Shown here: one piece after another, positions 45,691 through 58,300 of the stretch
Layout: every line of letters starts with the position of its first letter
Numbering within the stretch: position 1 is the stretch's first letter
NCBI GenBank assembly: GCA_015178975.1
Contig: WHVD01000033.1
Span: 124,001-188,000, forward strand
Direction of reading: 5' to 3'
DNA from: Hysterangium stoloniferum
Lineage: Eukaryota > Basidiomycota > Agaricomycetes > Hysterangiales > Hysterangiaceae
Length of the DNA stretch: 64,000 nucleotides
The notes under the pieces: model-generated
Databases searched by the model: none
What the model was told of the DNA's origin: nothing
The model's input: the letters and a program-made list of their open reading frames with translations, nothing else
Made by a program: the position numbers and the translations under genes

Positions 45691-46520
45691 TATATATCTC
45701 ACAGGCATAGTTATTCCTGTGACGACTTCATTTAGAAATTCTTGAACCAGTCCAAGACCAGGTACGGCCTTTGCCACTGTCTTTGAAGGGAATTCATGTC
45801 CTTTTCCGACTAGTACTAGCATACCGAAGTTTTATTGTCGTCGAGAGTGTTGCAAGTAGTATTTTATTTTCCTGCTGCACTGAACACTTTCCCCGGAGTG
45901 ATTACATTATGATGCATTACCACGGCAAGCATCATATCTTCTGCCCATTTTGTGATGAGAATAGTCGATGATCAACTTGGAAATTCATATCAGGGACAGA
46001 AGAGGGACTGTCATGGCCCCAATGGAGCCGGTAATAAAGCAGAAAAAGGCATACAAGCATTCCCAACATAGTGAATCTGTACGTACCAGACGAACTCCGC
46101 CTGCGATCTGTCAAGCTGCGTGAGTCACAATAATGGATTTACATTGTCATCGTCGCATTGAAGAGCCATGTCCACGCATCAAGATTCTGAGCCTGAGGCA
46201 AAACATTCCACTCAACAAATAATAATAAGGCTAGGTGTAAGCAAGTATTACCATGGGGTTATGTGTGCAGTTTATTGATACAAATTCTGATGGACACGCC
46301 ACAATCGAAGATATTAAGTCCGATCCTTATGGAAGTCAATAAAATCTACCCTGAGAACTCTGGTCTTACCTTACGCTTTGTCTTGTTCAGACATTCTACA
46401 AAATTCAAGCCGTTTGATATGTCAAGAGTGGATGAAGAACCCACGTTGCTTACCATTACCCTGACTAGTCTATCCTTAACCCGGGTTCCTTCTCATTGAA
46501 AGTATTGATAAAATTAAACA
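45691..46520 (+). pseudogene. Module B copy 9
   Basis: The landmarks are in order: LEPVQDQVRPLPLSLKGIHV, LAYRSFIVVESVASSILFSC, YHGKHHIFCPFCDENSR, a shortened middle, and the last exon at 46263-46499 (NKIYPENSGLTLRFVLFRHS, STKFKPFDMSRVDEEPTL, stop after RVPSH). The middle has several small deletions. Confidence 0.45.
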
Positions 46521-46947
46521 AGAAACACCCAATCTCGCCGGACAAAGTCTGAGGTTGCCAGCGCCAATTTGAATGCAGCATCGCTCTGGAGTGCATTTAT
46601 ATAATCCTTGGCAATGCCACTTCTGGAATGTCAGAAAAGCCGTATTGCAACTCTGACGCTCAATAATGCCAGAAATATTATACTATGTGGTGACCATTGA
46701 CTAAACTATTATATTAAATGGTGTGTGAGCCTTCAGCAGAAGGCGTAAGAAAGTAGTAAGGTAACACAGTGGACTGGAGCTTTTATGGAGGGTGAGGAGA
46801 TGTTATTTAAAAAGGCAGGGATGACAGGCTGTGAATCCTGTGTAAGCACCGCCACAAGGCTGCACATTGGTGGCATTAGCTCTCCGACTGACTGCCGCAT
46901 ACAAGCTCAGCACCCCTTTCGAGTGCAAGTACGACTGTTACCTACCA
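46521..46947 (+). promoter_or_regulatory. B-X intergenic region and X9 5' flank
   Basis: Standard B tail, then the X 5' flank from GTGTGTGAGCCTTCAGCAGA to CCGCATACAAGCTCAGC. No gene is seen, and the TATA-like position reads CATACAAG. Confidence 0.4.
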
Positions 46948-47723
46948 ATTTCTACCTTCAACGAGATGACTCTGGAGAATCACGATTTGGCAACCGCTGA
47001 GTCCTACCTTGCAGACGTGGAACTACCACCCTTAGCTTCCCCAAGTGTATTGAGTTCAGAGCAACGCGACTAGATCATTAAGATGGGGATGAGAGATATA
47101 TTGAGGGCGAATATTCAAGAAAGATGGCGCTGTAACGAACCCGGCCATGATTTATGTTATCGGGCCCCCGATGAGCATCACATACAGCTATCTGCAAACC
47201 ATATAGAGGTCTGGGTTGACGAGTTGGTGAGTAAAGTATAGTGCAATTTCCATGTGATCTGTGTCACATTTCAGTGTCAAGGAGAGATGACCTATCATTA
47301 CCCACCCAAGTATCCACTTGAAATTCAGAGAAGAGCGACGAGGGTTTTAGATGATTTCTCGACCTCTTCATTTCACATACCAGAGTAGCAAACGTCACAC
47401 TACCCAGCTTATGACATTCTTGACTTCGGCCTTCATGTTGTGTCCCGGTGTTCATTGGGCAGATAGAAATGTGTCCACTGCGATTACGTCATCACTTTAC
47501 GACGTTTTAGTGAAGTCACCGCTGCACACCAACTCTGGGGTGAGCCTAAATACCCACTCTGACGTGGGAATATTACATTAGGCGACAGCACCCGCATGCT
47601 TTGTAACACATATTCACGTCATTCGCGTTGCATTTGTTTGGTCACACCATCAAATAAAATTCATTTTCACCAAATGACTTAGATCTTCCATGAGGAATGT
47701 CACTTTAGCCCTTTCCTTGACCC

Positions 47724-48040
47724 TGAGTATGTTGTAAGTCTATTACCCGCAAACTATTTGAAGCATTCCTTCAAAGTAACCTGTCAGAGCTACTTGTTCA
47801 AATATAACTCAACCCACGGTCACTTCAAGGGTGAGGTTGCACTGAAGGATGGCTGCCTCATCATGAATGGGAAGAGCATCATTTTCTTTGTGGAGCGCAA
47901 TCCCAGCAATATTCCATGGGGCAAAGTCGGTGCTGATTACGTTGTAGAGTCTACTGTGAGTTGCCATGGTAAAATTTTCCATTTCAATGGTGGACTAAGT
48001 GATGTTTGCAGGGTGTCTTCACAATGATTGAGAAGTATGC
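47724..48040 (+). pseudogene. Captured GAPDH fragment, 5' part
   Basis: Glyceraldehyde-3-phosphate dehydrogenase exons inside the MULE. PEYV is followed by an intron (47734-47787), then the exon at 47788-47955: [39 protein letters not shown], then [11 protein letters not shown]. After a second intron (47956-48011), GVFTMIEK follows. In the enzyme this is the NAD-binding domain just before the active site. The intact GT-AG introns show capture from genomic DNA rather than from mRNA. After MIEK the GAPDH sequence breaks off and unrelated sequence follows. Confidence 0.9.
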
Positions 48041-48107
48041 CATGGCTAGTAGTCATGAACAAGTATGAGGTGTGGCTCATAATGGGATGGCAATCTTGCT
48101 GACAATT

Positions 48108-48430
48108 GATCACAGCTGAATTTCAAGTTGCAATTTTGGATGTCATTGCCAACATCATTGCACTTTTGAAGGACACTGATGCCTGGGTTCATTCAGAGGG
48201 AATTTCAGCCCTGGCAAAGCCTTCAGAACAAGATGAGATGCCTCATAATAAGATGGGAACCCAACTGACATTTAATCACAGTCGAGTTTCGACTTGCCAT
48301 TTCAAATGCCATTCCCAACATCATTGCATTTTTGAAGGACACTGACAATGATGTTCGTTCATGTGGAGTGTCAGCTCTGATGAAGCTTTCAGCAACAGGT
48401 GCAGTCACTCATAATAACATGGGAATCTAG
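48108..48430 (+). pseudogene. Captured HEAT/ARM-repeat gene fragment
   Basis: Two repeat units lie in line. The first is AEFQVAILDVIANIIALLKD followed by SEGISALAKPSEQ. The second is VEFRLAISNAIPNIIAFLKD followed by VRSCGVSALMKLSATG. Each is preceded by a small intron-like stretch ending CACAG. Such short HEAT repeats separated by introns are common in agaricomycete genes. The fragment sits inside the GAPDH fragment, between MIEK and VSAHLKGG, so it is a second, separate capture. Confidence 0.8.
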
Positions 48431-48434
48431 CTGA

Positions 48435-48690
<256 letters not shown>

Positions 48691-49209
48691 CAGTGTCATC
48701 TCACCACCCACCATCATTGGGGACTTCCTTGTGACTCCTGGTCTATTTCCATTCATATTCTAAATGTCGTCTTCCCACTGCCTCCTACTCTGACCACTCC
48801 CTTTTACTGGACTCTACTGGTCAAACTGAGAACCTGAATGAGCTATGCCGCAGCTTGCTTGCAGGTAGCTATTTTGTCTCTGCTGCTTCATCTCATAAAA
48901 ATGTATATTCCACATAATGTTTGGCCAAGCCTGTCCAATAAAATTTCCTTTCTCAGATAAGCTAAATTTTTTGTTGTGCTGTAAAGTTGCATTAAGGACG
49001 ATCAGGAGACAAGTGACGTTCAGCTAAATTTGAATCCACACGGAAGACGACTACTTACTCGTTGCCTGCAACCACTTTGACATTGTTGTATTGCAGAGTG
49101 TTACCGTGTACAATAAGGCCTATCTTCAGTGCACTTTGGGCTGTACTTACACGGAAATGGCTGGCGAAGTATATTCCTGTATCCCCAGGTCATATATTTC
49201 CTTGTCACA
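48691..49209. other. MULE interior without recognised gene
   Basis: Between the GAPDH end and the right TIR. A pyrimidine-rich stretch and a CAATAAAATTTCC-type sequence near 48938 could be a captured 3' end. The rest shows no coding similarity that I recognise. Confidence 0.4.
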
Positions 49210-49783
49210 GAAGATCTGAGTCATCTGGTGAAAATGAATTTTATTTAATGGTGTGACCAAACAAACGCGAAGCGAATGACGCGAATATGTGTTACAAAGC
49301 ATGCGGGTGCTGTCGCCTAATGTAATATTCCCACGTCAGAGTGGGTATTTAGGCTCACCCCCAACTCTGACGAGGTTGCATCAACATTTATCATACGCAT
49401 CGCATGTTATGTATCAGAATTTTATAATTTCTTTCCCATTTTCCGCCTCTTGGATCACATCAACCAGCTGAATGTGGTTTCTTCGCTCATTAGATCCATC
49501 GTAAGGTACATTCACTATATTTCACCTTCCAGCACCCTCTTACATCCGACTATAAACCAGTCTAATTCTGACGCACCCGATTCCATATCGGGATCTCCTG
49601 TGGTCTGGTGAAGGAATAATCGAGTTGACTCTGAAGCTGATAGCTGGATCTTCCGAGCCCGAATTCGCATGTACCACAGTACGCAGCCTCGATACCATCT
49701 CCATTATGGTTCCTCTCCTTTCACGTTGTGACGTAATGCGGGGTTCGACCAACCGGCAATACATCAGTTCATCGCTTGAGCGT

Positions 49784-50870
49784 TTAGATTTGACCGCACG
49801 TTCTTTCCTTTGCGTGGTCGCCACTCCTTCCACTCGTGTGTTGGTAGGGTTTATTAGAACTCCATATCAGTGTTGGAAAACATGGTTGCCCTGAAAGGTT
49901 TTGCATCATCAAATAGACACACTTCCTAATCATTCCTCTTCGATAATGCCGACACATCTCAATCAAACCAGGAGGAGCCGAATAGCATCGCCCGTTATTC
50001 AAGTCACTTTTTACCCGGGGTATAAAGCTATATGATTTGGGCCTATGTAGTAACGCATATAGCCACTCTGTATTATCGCCCCGAGCTCTGCAGTTGTACC
50101 CATCCATGTGTTGAATACATTTGGGGCCACCAGCCGTGCCTAGACTAACATTCGAATCATAAACAACACATGTTTTAAATAAGATATTACTGAATGTCTG
50201 AAAAAGTCCTCCCCCGTCCCCATTTTGATGAAAGTCTCGTTCAGGCTCATATCTTCGCCGATATTCAATCAACAAGATCCATGAGCTTAAAACGAGGGCC
50301 TTCACACCCTGCGAGGCAATTTGTTCGGCAAATTCCTTAAACTAATTCTCGTCCATTGAAAACTTGAAAATAAAGCTACCATAAGTCAAGCAAATATAAG
50401 AGCACATACACTTACTTTTCACAATTGTCGCGAGCTCTGCATGTTGCACTCGTTGATACATACATGAGTTGAATACACTTGCGGGCACCACCAGTGGCTA
50501 GACTGACATCCAATTTATAAATGACAATCATTTCAAACAGAACGCCGGCTTGAGAGTGTATGAAGCTACATAACTTGACATAATTTAAAAGCGAAGATAG
50601 TCATTTATAATGATCGCTGCGAGGTTCTCTAGACTGGTGTTGAATATATTCCGGGGACAACTCGCTGAAATCACATCGCATATGCTAGCGAGAACAATTT
50701 CAATCGAATACCGCTAGGACATCTCAAAGACGGCGGTCCCATCATTATTCTCGTGCCATTTGTTTGGGAGAACAGGAAGCCGGACCAAACCAATGGACAA
50801 CACCATGTTCAAGACCCGACACTTCTTCAGATCTCGTGAGCCTTCACCTTTCATAAGAGAAAGGTAGCTC
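49784..50870 (-). CDS. Module Y copy 9, longest open Y frame (173 codons)
   Basis: The frame 50305-49784 is open: WILLIEYRRRYEPERDFHQN, then VSLGTAGGPKCIQHMDGYNC, LYALLHRPKSYSFIPRVKSD and LNNGRCYSAPPGLIEMCRHY, then MIRKCVYLMMQNLSGQPCF. Its end overlaps exon 5 of X9 antisense. It uses a different frame from the ICIELG-type Y frame, so the true Y gene probably has introns that switch between them. The remaining 5' part (50870-50310) includes WFGPASCSPKQMAR-type sequence and is interrupted. Confidence 0.4.
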
Positions 50871-51375
50871 GTGGTCATGTCAGTGGAATCACATATCAAC
50901 TAATTGCTGAAGAATACCCACGACCCGCCGCGTAGAGCAGGCAATCCACGAGAGATCTCGTTTATTGCATTTCAATGTTTCAGTTGCTACTACACAACAC
51001 GAATTTTTTTTACTCACAATGCCGACATTTCCCTTACTCGAATTCATGCTGACTGGGGTTCATTCCACCAATTGTCATGTTCCACTGATTTTATTTCGAG
51101 TAGTAGCTACACAGCCACTTGGTTCAATCTAATATTACAGAGGGCATCGACTATATCCATGGGCCTCTTGCACGTTAGTTGCCCTCACATGTTCCTTCCT
51201 ATGCGTAGTCGCCACACCTTTCAATGGTGTGTTGGTAGTGTCGACGATTAGAATTAGGTCTCCCTTTTCCCGCATCTAGCACCTGGAAGATAACTATGAG
51301 GCTTTCAGACCGTTTCATCAAAAACAATGTTGGTGAGTTAGTCGCCACAATGGTGCTAGCCAAGAAGACACCGCC
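50871..51375 (+). pseudogene. Module C copy 9, short
   Basis: Starts TCATGTCAGTGGAATCACA. The frame 50904-51251 is open: NTHDPPRRAGNPREISFIAF, NADISLTRIHADWGSFHQLS and GLLHVSCPHMFLPMRSRHTF. It ends after AAGACACCGCCAGATG, where it is joined to another Y-type segment. Confidence 0.45.
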
Positions 51376-52255
51376 AGATGCCCGATAGCGTTGCCTTTAT
51401 TGAACTCACTTTGCAGGCTAATTTCCAGCTGGTGTAATGCTATGTTATTGAACTAATGTAAGAACACACATAGTCACTTTTTACCATCGCGGGGAGCTCT
51501 GTAGTTGTCCCCATACATGTGTTGGATACATTTCGCGGCGCTAGCCGTGTCTAGACTAACATCCGAATAATGAACGACACTTGTTTTAAATAGAATATCA
51601 GTCAGGGTCCGACAAGGCCTCCCCCGTGGCCACTTTGATGTATGTCTCGCTCATCATACCTTCAGGCCAGTGTTCAATCGACAAGATGCATCATCTTAAA
51701 ACCGAGGGCCTTCACACCGTGCGGGGCAATGCATTGGGCAAATTCCTTAAACTAATTCTGTTCCATTAAAAACTTGACAATAAAGGTGCCATACGTCGAG
51801 CAAATATAAGAGCGCATACAGTCACTTTTCACTATTGCCGCGAGCTCTGCAGCTTGTACGCGTTGATGCCATACATGACTCGAATACACTTGCGGGCACC
51901 ACCTGTGGCTCGAATGATGTCCTATTTATAAGTGACAATCATTTAAAACAGAACGCGGACTTGAGAGTTGTATGAAACTACATATTTTGACGCAATTTAA
52001 AACCGAAGATAGTCACTTCTAATGATCGCTGCGAGGTTCTCGAAACTGATGGTGAATATATTCCGATATTCCGAAGTCAACCCGTCACTGAAATCACATC
52101 GCATATACCAGCGATAACCAGTCTCAACATAATACCACTAAGGGGGGCTCGAAGGCCGTGCCACCGTTATTATTGTGTTTTGTTTGGGAGGGCAAGAAGC
52201 CGGGCCAAGCCATTGGACAACACCATGATCAAAACACCAGCAGTTCTCAACAGTG
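51376..52255 (-). pseudogene. Module Y copy 10 (extra Y-C pair)
   Basis: A second Y follows C copy 9 without an X between them: the repeat blocks near 51510 and 51880, then the 5' part near 52170. This extra Y-C pair makes the unit at 50-53 kb irregular. All frames are interrupted. Confidence 0.4.
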
Positions 52256-52915
52256 ATGAGCTTTCACATTGGATAAGAGAAATGTGACTCGTGGTCATTT
52301 CAGGTGGGATGACCTATCAACTTAGAGCTGTAGAATAGCCACGACGACCCGCCGCGTAGAGGGGCAAATCCACGAGAAATCTCGTTTGTGTTGTGTTTCA
52401 ATATTTCAGTCATTTGGGTCACACTACACGCCACGACAATTTATTTTACTCCCTACCCCGACAGTTCCTCTGCTACTCCCATTTCACTTGACTGGAGTTC
52501 ATTCCACCAATTGTCATGTTTAAATTATTTCATTGCGAGTAGCAGCGAGAAAGTCATTTGATTAAATCCAATATTACAGAACTATTCGACTAGATCCGTG
52601 CGCCTCTTGAACGTTGGTTTCCGTCCCTTGTTCCTTCCCATACATTAGTCGCCACACATTTCACTGGTTTATCCACACCGTTGACGAATTCTAATTAAGA
52701 TTAAGTCTTCGTTTTCCGGACCATAACCCCTGGAACCATAACTCTGTGGCTTCCATACCGTTTCATCAAACAATGCTAGTGAGTTCGTCATCATAATATA
52801 ATGGTCACCAGGGTGACACCGCCAGATGTCAGCTTTGACATTCGCAAGGACTCACAGTACTTTGCACTCCTCAATCTACCTTGTCATTGTCACATGTAAC
52901 AGCCACAGCAATGGA
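52256..52915 (+). pseudogene. Module C copy 10
   Basis: The usual series of blocks is present: TCAGGTGGGATGACC start region, VLCFNISVIWVTLHATTIYF-type sequence, CLNYFIASSSEKVI-type sequence near 52530, and GVTPPDVSFDIRKDSQYFA-type sequence near 52810. No long frame survives. Confidence 0.4.
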
Positions 52916-54045
52916 TGAATAGTGTGAGCCTGGGGCGTCACGGCGAACAGTTCACTGAGCAAGACAGACAATAAAATATACGACGGTCAGCCACCTCGGG
53001 AAAAATTGCTCTGACCTCTCTTGAATTTTGCAGCAGACTTGTCAGCTCTAGTCATCTTTCTTGGTTTTCTCAGACCTTCCAGAAGATGCAAGCCCCTTGA
53101 TATGGAAAGGGCACACGAGGAATGCAGTGCTCATTGAGGATAAAAAATTGTTTAAACGAGATTTCTTGTGGTGGAAGTATGATAGATTTGGATACGGATG
53201 GCCATTATTCAAGTAACAGCCGGCTTGATTTTAATTCTCAATGTGCGAATTAATAATCCTTATCGTGTACACTTGTAAGCCTGGCGCCCCAGTCTTACGC
53301 ATTTTCCTTTTGTTCCATTCTTATTGTTCCGTCCTTTTTGTTCGTACCACATATATATAGTCTAGGTAGTTTTCCATGTCTTTAGACTTACTGTACGCTG
53401 CCTGCCATGTATACTGCCGGCTAGTTGATCGAGCAATACACCGTGGTCCTATCAACCCGTGTGACCCGAACCCAGTGATCCCATTTGACGACGGGATTAC
53501 AACACTGTTGAAAAACTGGATGTTTCATTATGACCCACCGACTATGGTTGGAGTCTACCAAAGCCACAACCTGCCTCACCCCGTATCTCAGTCATGTCGT
53601 GGATTGGAGAGTGGACTCACAGCATGTTCGCTTGACAGGTTCCTAACCCAGAATTAAACTCTGGCAAGAGTAGGCAGACTAATTCAATAGAGCATTGATT
53701 TAATGGGTGATAGTTCAGCGTCAATCATTGAATAGACTCGAAATACTCACATCTTTGTAAACCGACGAGATTCCAGAGGGAGAGTCGATAATTTTAGGCT
53801 TGTTCCGGTGGTGTTCACTCTGTATACAGCGAAGAGATCAGTATATCGTGGCAACCATCTACCACGTGCGTAGAAGTCACTGAGATCAGATGCTACTTGA
53901 ATTCTTGTTACAACAGTGCATCGGGCCATCACACCTCATTCTGCTGACGAAAACCATTATAGCTGGAATAGCCAGTAACGACATTGGGTTAACCAAGATC
54001 CTATTCAGCTATTCATGGGTTGCACCCGCCCTCGTGTTTTGTGAC
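52916..54045 (+). pseudogene. Module D copy 10
   Basis: The first block is KIAL-DLS..LQQTCQL-like sequence broken by stops, then a 93-codon frame at 53376-53657 (SLDLLYAACHVYCRLVDRAI, FDDGITTLLKNWMFHYDPPT) that ends in the X exon-2-like block HYDPPTMVGV. Between 53240 and 53500 there is sequence not found in other D copies. The exon-3-like part is largely deleted. Eroded. Confidence 0.4.
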
Positions 54046-54960
54046 TAATAATTACATATATTGTAGGACTAGATGTATACATCTCACAGGCAATAATTAT
54101 TCCGGGACCACTTTTGAACACAACCGTGACGACTTCGTTAGGAATTCTTGAACCAGTCCAAGACCAGGTGCGGCCTTTGTCACTGTCTTTGAAGGGAATT
54201 CTTGTCCTTTTCGGTCTGGGACTAGCATACCGAAGTTTTATTGTCGTCGAGAGTAATCCAAATGGTATTCTACTTTTCCTGTGCATTGAATACGATCCCC
54301 GGAGTCAATACATTATGATGCATTACCCCGGTAAGCATCGTATCTTCTGCCCACATTGCGATGACAATAGCCGGTGATCAAGTTGAAAATTCGTATCAAC
54401 TCACAGTACCGGATTAAATCCCTGAATGACAATCATTCAAAACGAGAAAATAAAGGATGGATTGGGGTATCAAACTCAAAGCTGGGATGAACGCCCATCG
54501 TGTGCGACAGCATTCCCAAATTGGGGAATCTGTACGTACCAGACGAACTCCGCCTGTGATCGGTCAAGCTGCGTGAGTCGCCATAATGGATTACATTGTC
54601 ATCGTCGCATTGAAGAGCCATGTCCACGTATCAAGAGTATGAGCCTGGGGCGAAACATTCCACTCGGCAAGACAGGTAATAATAAAGCTAGGTAGTAAGC
54701 AAGTATTGCCTGGCATGGAATTATGTGTGCAGTTTATTAATACAAATTCCGATGGACACGCCACAATTGATGATATTCCAAGTTGGACCCTTACGTACCT
54801 CAATAAAATCGTCCCTGAGAACTCTGGTCTTGCCTTTGTTCAGACATTCTACAAAATTCAAGCCGTTTGATGTGGCAAGCGTGCATGAAGAAACGACGTT
54901 GCTTACCATTAACCCGACTAGACTATCGTTGACCCATGTTTCTTCTCATTGAAAGTTTTC
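54046..54960 (+). pseudogene. Module B copy 10
   Basis: The first block is open (TTVTTSLGILEPVQDQVRPL, LAYRSFIVVESNPNGILLFL, MMHYPGKHRIFCPHCDDNSR; 54114-54377). The next frame, 54426-54695, reads IIQNEKIKDGLGYQTQSWDE, HCHRRIEEPCPRIKSMSLG, GRNIPLGKTGNNKAR. The last exon ends with STKFKPFDVASVHEETTLL, stop after HVSSH at 54950. This is one of the better preserved B copies. Confidence 0.5.
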
Positions 54961-55460
54961 ATAAAATTAAACAGGAAGCGCGCAATCTCTCCGGATAAAG
55001 TCTGAGGTTGACAGGGCCAACTTGAATGCAGCACCCAGTGAGCATCACTCTGGAGTGTATTTATATTATCCTTGGCAATGCCACTTCTGGAATGTCAGAA
55101 AAGCTACATTGCAACTCTGATGCTCAATAGTGCCAGAAATATTATACTATGGGGTGACAATTGACTGAACGATTATATAGAGGGTGAGGGGATGTTATTC
55201 ATAAAGGCACTATGGGGTGACAATTGACTAAACTATTATTAAATGCTGTGTGAACCTTCATCAGAAGGCGTAAGAAAGTAGTGAAGTAACTTAGTGCCCT
55301 GGGGCCTGTATGAGGGGTGAGGCGATGCTATTTACAAAGGCAAGGGTGACAGGCTGTGAATCCTGTTTAAGCACAGCCACAAGACTGGACCTTGGTGGAA
55401 TTAACTCTCCGACTGACTGCACCATAAAAGCTCGAATGTAAGTACGACTGCTACCCATCA
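54961..55460 (+). promoter_or_regulatory. B-X intergenic region and X10 5' flank, with a small duplication
   Basis: The block ACTATGGGGTGACAATTGACT occurs twice (about 55145 and 55208), a local duplication absent from other units. The X flank ends with CACCATAAAAGCTCGAATG, so a CATAAAAG motif sits about 35 bp before the start, closer than in sisters because of a small deletion. Confidence 0.4.
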
Positions 55461-56434
55461 ATGTCTACTATCGCCGAGATGACTCTGGGGAATCACAATT
55501 TGGCAACGGCTGAGTCCTACACTGAAGATGTTGAGGAACTACCGCCCTTAGTTTCCCCAGATGTATTGAGTTCAGAGCAACGGGACCAGATCATTCAGAC
55601 AGGGATGAGAGAGATATTCAGGGAGAAGCTTCAAGAACGATGGGGTTGTAATGAACCCGGCCATAATTTATGCTATCGGGCCCCCGATGACGACCAACAC
55701 ATACAACTGTCTGTAAACCATATAGAGATTTGGGTTGACGAGTGGGTGAGTAAAGTATAATGCTATCTCCATGTGATCTGTGTCACATGCTGGGCATTTT
55801 AGTGTCAAGGAGAAACGGGCTACCATGACCCACCGAATATTGTCAAGGTATCCACCAACAGGACATCCAACCTCAGTCCATATTGCAGTCATGCCGAGGA
55901 CTGGGGAATGGATTCGCAGTACGTTGGGACATCTTCAAGTATTGAATTGGCCCCGGGTATTACTGTAGAGTCGGCTTGGAAAGGGTTGGGATGAAAGCTC
56001 TTCACAGTGCTAAGACAGCGATGCTGGTGGCAAAGCTGACAATATACGGGCAAATCATGAATCGATTGAATACAGACAATGGGAAGTTCAGCAAGTTTCT
56101 GCACAAGCATTTCACACTGCCAAGACTTGGGAGACTAGTTCAAGAGAGTGTTGATTTAATGAGGTAGGGATAACTCAGCGTCAATGTTGAATACACTCGA
56201 AATACCAACATCTTTGTAGACCCACATACCCACCTCAAATTTGGAAACGAGTTTGGATGGTTTTATATGACCCGATGCCTTCACTTGATATGCAGTGGAG
56301 TGGCAAAGGTCACACTACCCGGCTTATGACATATTTGGCTTGGGCCTTCACGTGGTGTCCCAGCGTTCATCCGTCAGCTAGAGACGCGTCAACTGCGATT
56401 ACGTCATCACTTTACAACCTTTTAGTCAAGTCAC

Positions 56435-56739
56435 TATTGAAACAGTTGAATAACTCTTGACAAACACCCTGTGAGTGTGAGGAAAGTAAACACTAAATGT
56501 ATTCAACTGTGAAATAACTACATACCTGTGAGTGTGAGGAAAGTAAACACTAAGGAGACTTTCCCACACCCACAGTGGAGTATGCTACAGGGTGCTTACC
56601 TAAGCACCTACACATCAGTAACCTTATTAGGTAACTCACTCAATACTGCACCTACAGTGCTGGGAAAAATACTACAAATATCAGAAAAATACAGGGAATA
56701 TCATAGACTATGTAAGAGCTGTAATATCATACTCTAACA
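56435..56739. mobile_element. Solo-LTR-like insertion, 305 bp (same family as 59766-60011)
   Basis: Starts TATTGAAACAGTTGAATAAC and ends CATACTCTAACA, flanked by a perfect 5-bp duplication GTCAC (56430-56434 and 56740-56744). It contains a 59-bp internal tandem duplication beginning CCTGTGAGTGTGAGG. A reverse-oriented relative without that duplication lies at 59766-60011. It fits a solo LTR with ends TGTTAG...CAATA on the other strand. Confidence 0.75.
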
Positions 56740-57048
56740 GTCACCACTGCACACCAACTTGGATGAGGTTGCATCAACATTTATCACACACATCGCCCGT
56801 GCTGTAACAGAATTCCATGATCCCTTACCCCTTTTCTGCCTTCCGTATATCGTAAAAGTGATCTGCCACGTGCGTCAACTATCTGTAGAGGGGCTCACGG
56901 CAATCAGTGGTTGCATTGAATTCTCGTTACAACCGTGCGTCGCGACATTCCATCATTTCATCTTTCCCACCAAAAGCATAACAGACAAAATCACTGGCGA
57001 CTATCTCCTTTTTATCACCATCCTACACGGCTTCTCGTGTGTTGCATC

Positions 57049-57317
57049 TGTTGTAATACGAAGCTATAACAAATGTACTCCAGTCTCGTAGTAAAACGAG
57101 CACTATATTCTATGATTGCTAACCTATAACAAATGTACTAATAACGAATTAGTATCAGTTATAGAACATAATTATCTAGAATATCTACTGACCTCAGTCT
57201 CGTAGTAAACGAGCACTGAGGGAAAAACTTTTCTGACTCAGAAGTATAGAACTTTTCAGTTGTGGACCGTAGTGGACCTAAACACCGTCACAGACGCGTC
57301 ACGCTAATATTCCAACA
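57049..57317. mobile_element. Solo-LTR-like insertion (Copia type), 269 bp
   Basis: Starts TGTTGTAATACGAAGCTATA and ends ATTCCAACA, with a perfect 5-bp duplication GCATC (57044-57048 and 57318-57322). The TGTTG/CAACA ends are typical of Ty1/Copia LTRs. Internal repeats are CTATAACAAATGTACT (twice) and CAGTCTCGTAGTAAA (twice). Confidence 0.78.
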
Positions 57318-57879
57318 GCATCCACCAAGATGCATAGTTTCAAGATATTGCTGGAGTTGCATTTAAGGTTTTGGTGGACGACATAAATATGCATACAGTG
57401 TCATTGACAGATCATACTGATTCGGAGATATCATATTCACTGCATTTGAGTATCCATTCCTTGCAAACCTTCTTCGGCGACAGCACGCTTCTCATCGATC
57501 ACATCAACCAGCTGAATGTGGTTTCTTCGCTCATTGTGCCCATAGTAAGGTACGTTCACACTATTTTACCATAGCACTGTCTTACATCCACCCATGAAAT
57601 TGTCCTACCAGTCTGATTCTGATGGAAGCGACTCCACATTTCGCACTCTTGCGTTCTGCTGAGAAAATAATAGCGGTTACTCAGAAGCTGATAGCTGGAT
57701 CTTCCGAGCCCGAATCTGCGTGTACCACAGTGCGCAGCGTCAATACCATCGCCATTCTCGTTTCCCTCCTTCCACATTGTGACGCCATGCGCGGCTCGAC
57801 CCATGACCAATTCATTAGGGAGTTTGAGCGTTTAGATTTGACCGCACGTTCTTTCCTTTGCGTGGTCGCCACCCCTTCT

Positions 57880-58300
57880 CGCCGCCGCCGCGCACTCTGC
57901 ATGTTGCACGCGTTGATGCCATACATTCATTGAATACACTCGCGGCCACCACCAGCGGCTAGACTGATATCCTATTTATCAATGACAATCATTTCAAACA
58001 GGACGCGAACTTGAGAGTTGTATGAAGCTACATAATTTGATTCAATTTAGAAGCGAAGATCGTCACTTGTAATAGTCGCTGCGAGGTTCTCTACACTGAT
58101 ATTGAATATACTCCAATGACTACTCACTGAAATCACATCGCATATATTAGCAATAGCAATGTCAATCGAATACCACTACGGCGTCTCAAAGAAGGCGGTC
58201 CCACCATTCTTCTCATGTCTTTTGTTTGGGAGAACAGGAAGCCGGGGCCAAACCAATGGAAAACATCATGATAAAGACACCGACATTTGTTCACATGTCG
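57880..58300 (-). pseudogene. Module Y copy 11, 3'-truncated
   Basis: The 5' half of Y only (minus strand): the IFNTSVENLAATITSDDLRF-type block near 58100 and the ALNACMASTRATCRARGGGE-type block at 57930-57880. It is cut at about 57878, where it joins X10 exon 5. Confidence 0.45.

Larger units (their letters stand above)
55461..57933 (+). pseudogene. Family X copy 10, pseudogene with two insertions
   Basis: Exon 1 (55461-55745) is intact: MSTIAEMTLGNHNLATAES, CNEPGHNLCYRAPDDDQ, WVDEW. Exon 2 loses a base near 55946 (SSIELAPG) and has TAG instead of TGG after YYC. Exon 3 is interrupted by the insertion at 56435-56739, and exon 4 by that at 57049-57317. Exon 5 ends at about 57876 in FLCVVATPS and is fused to a Y fragment, so the last residues would be RRRRALCMLHALMPYIH. 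Exon 5 is unusually close to the second tail of X8, which suggests gene conversion. Confidence 0.78.
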
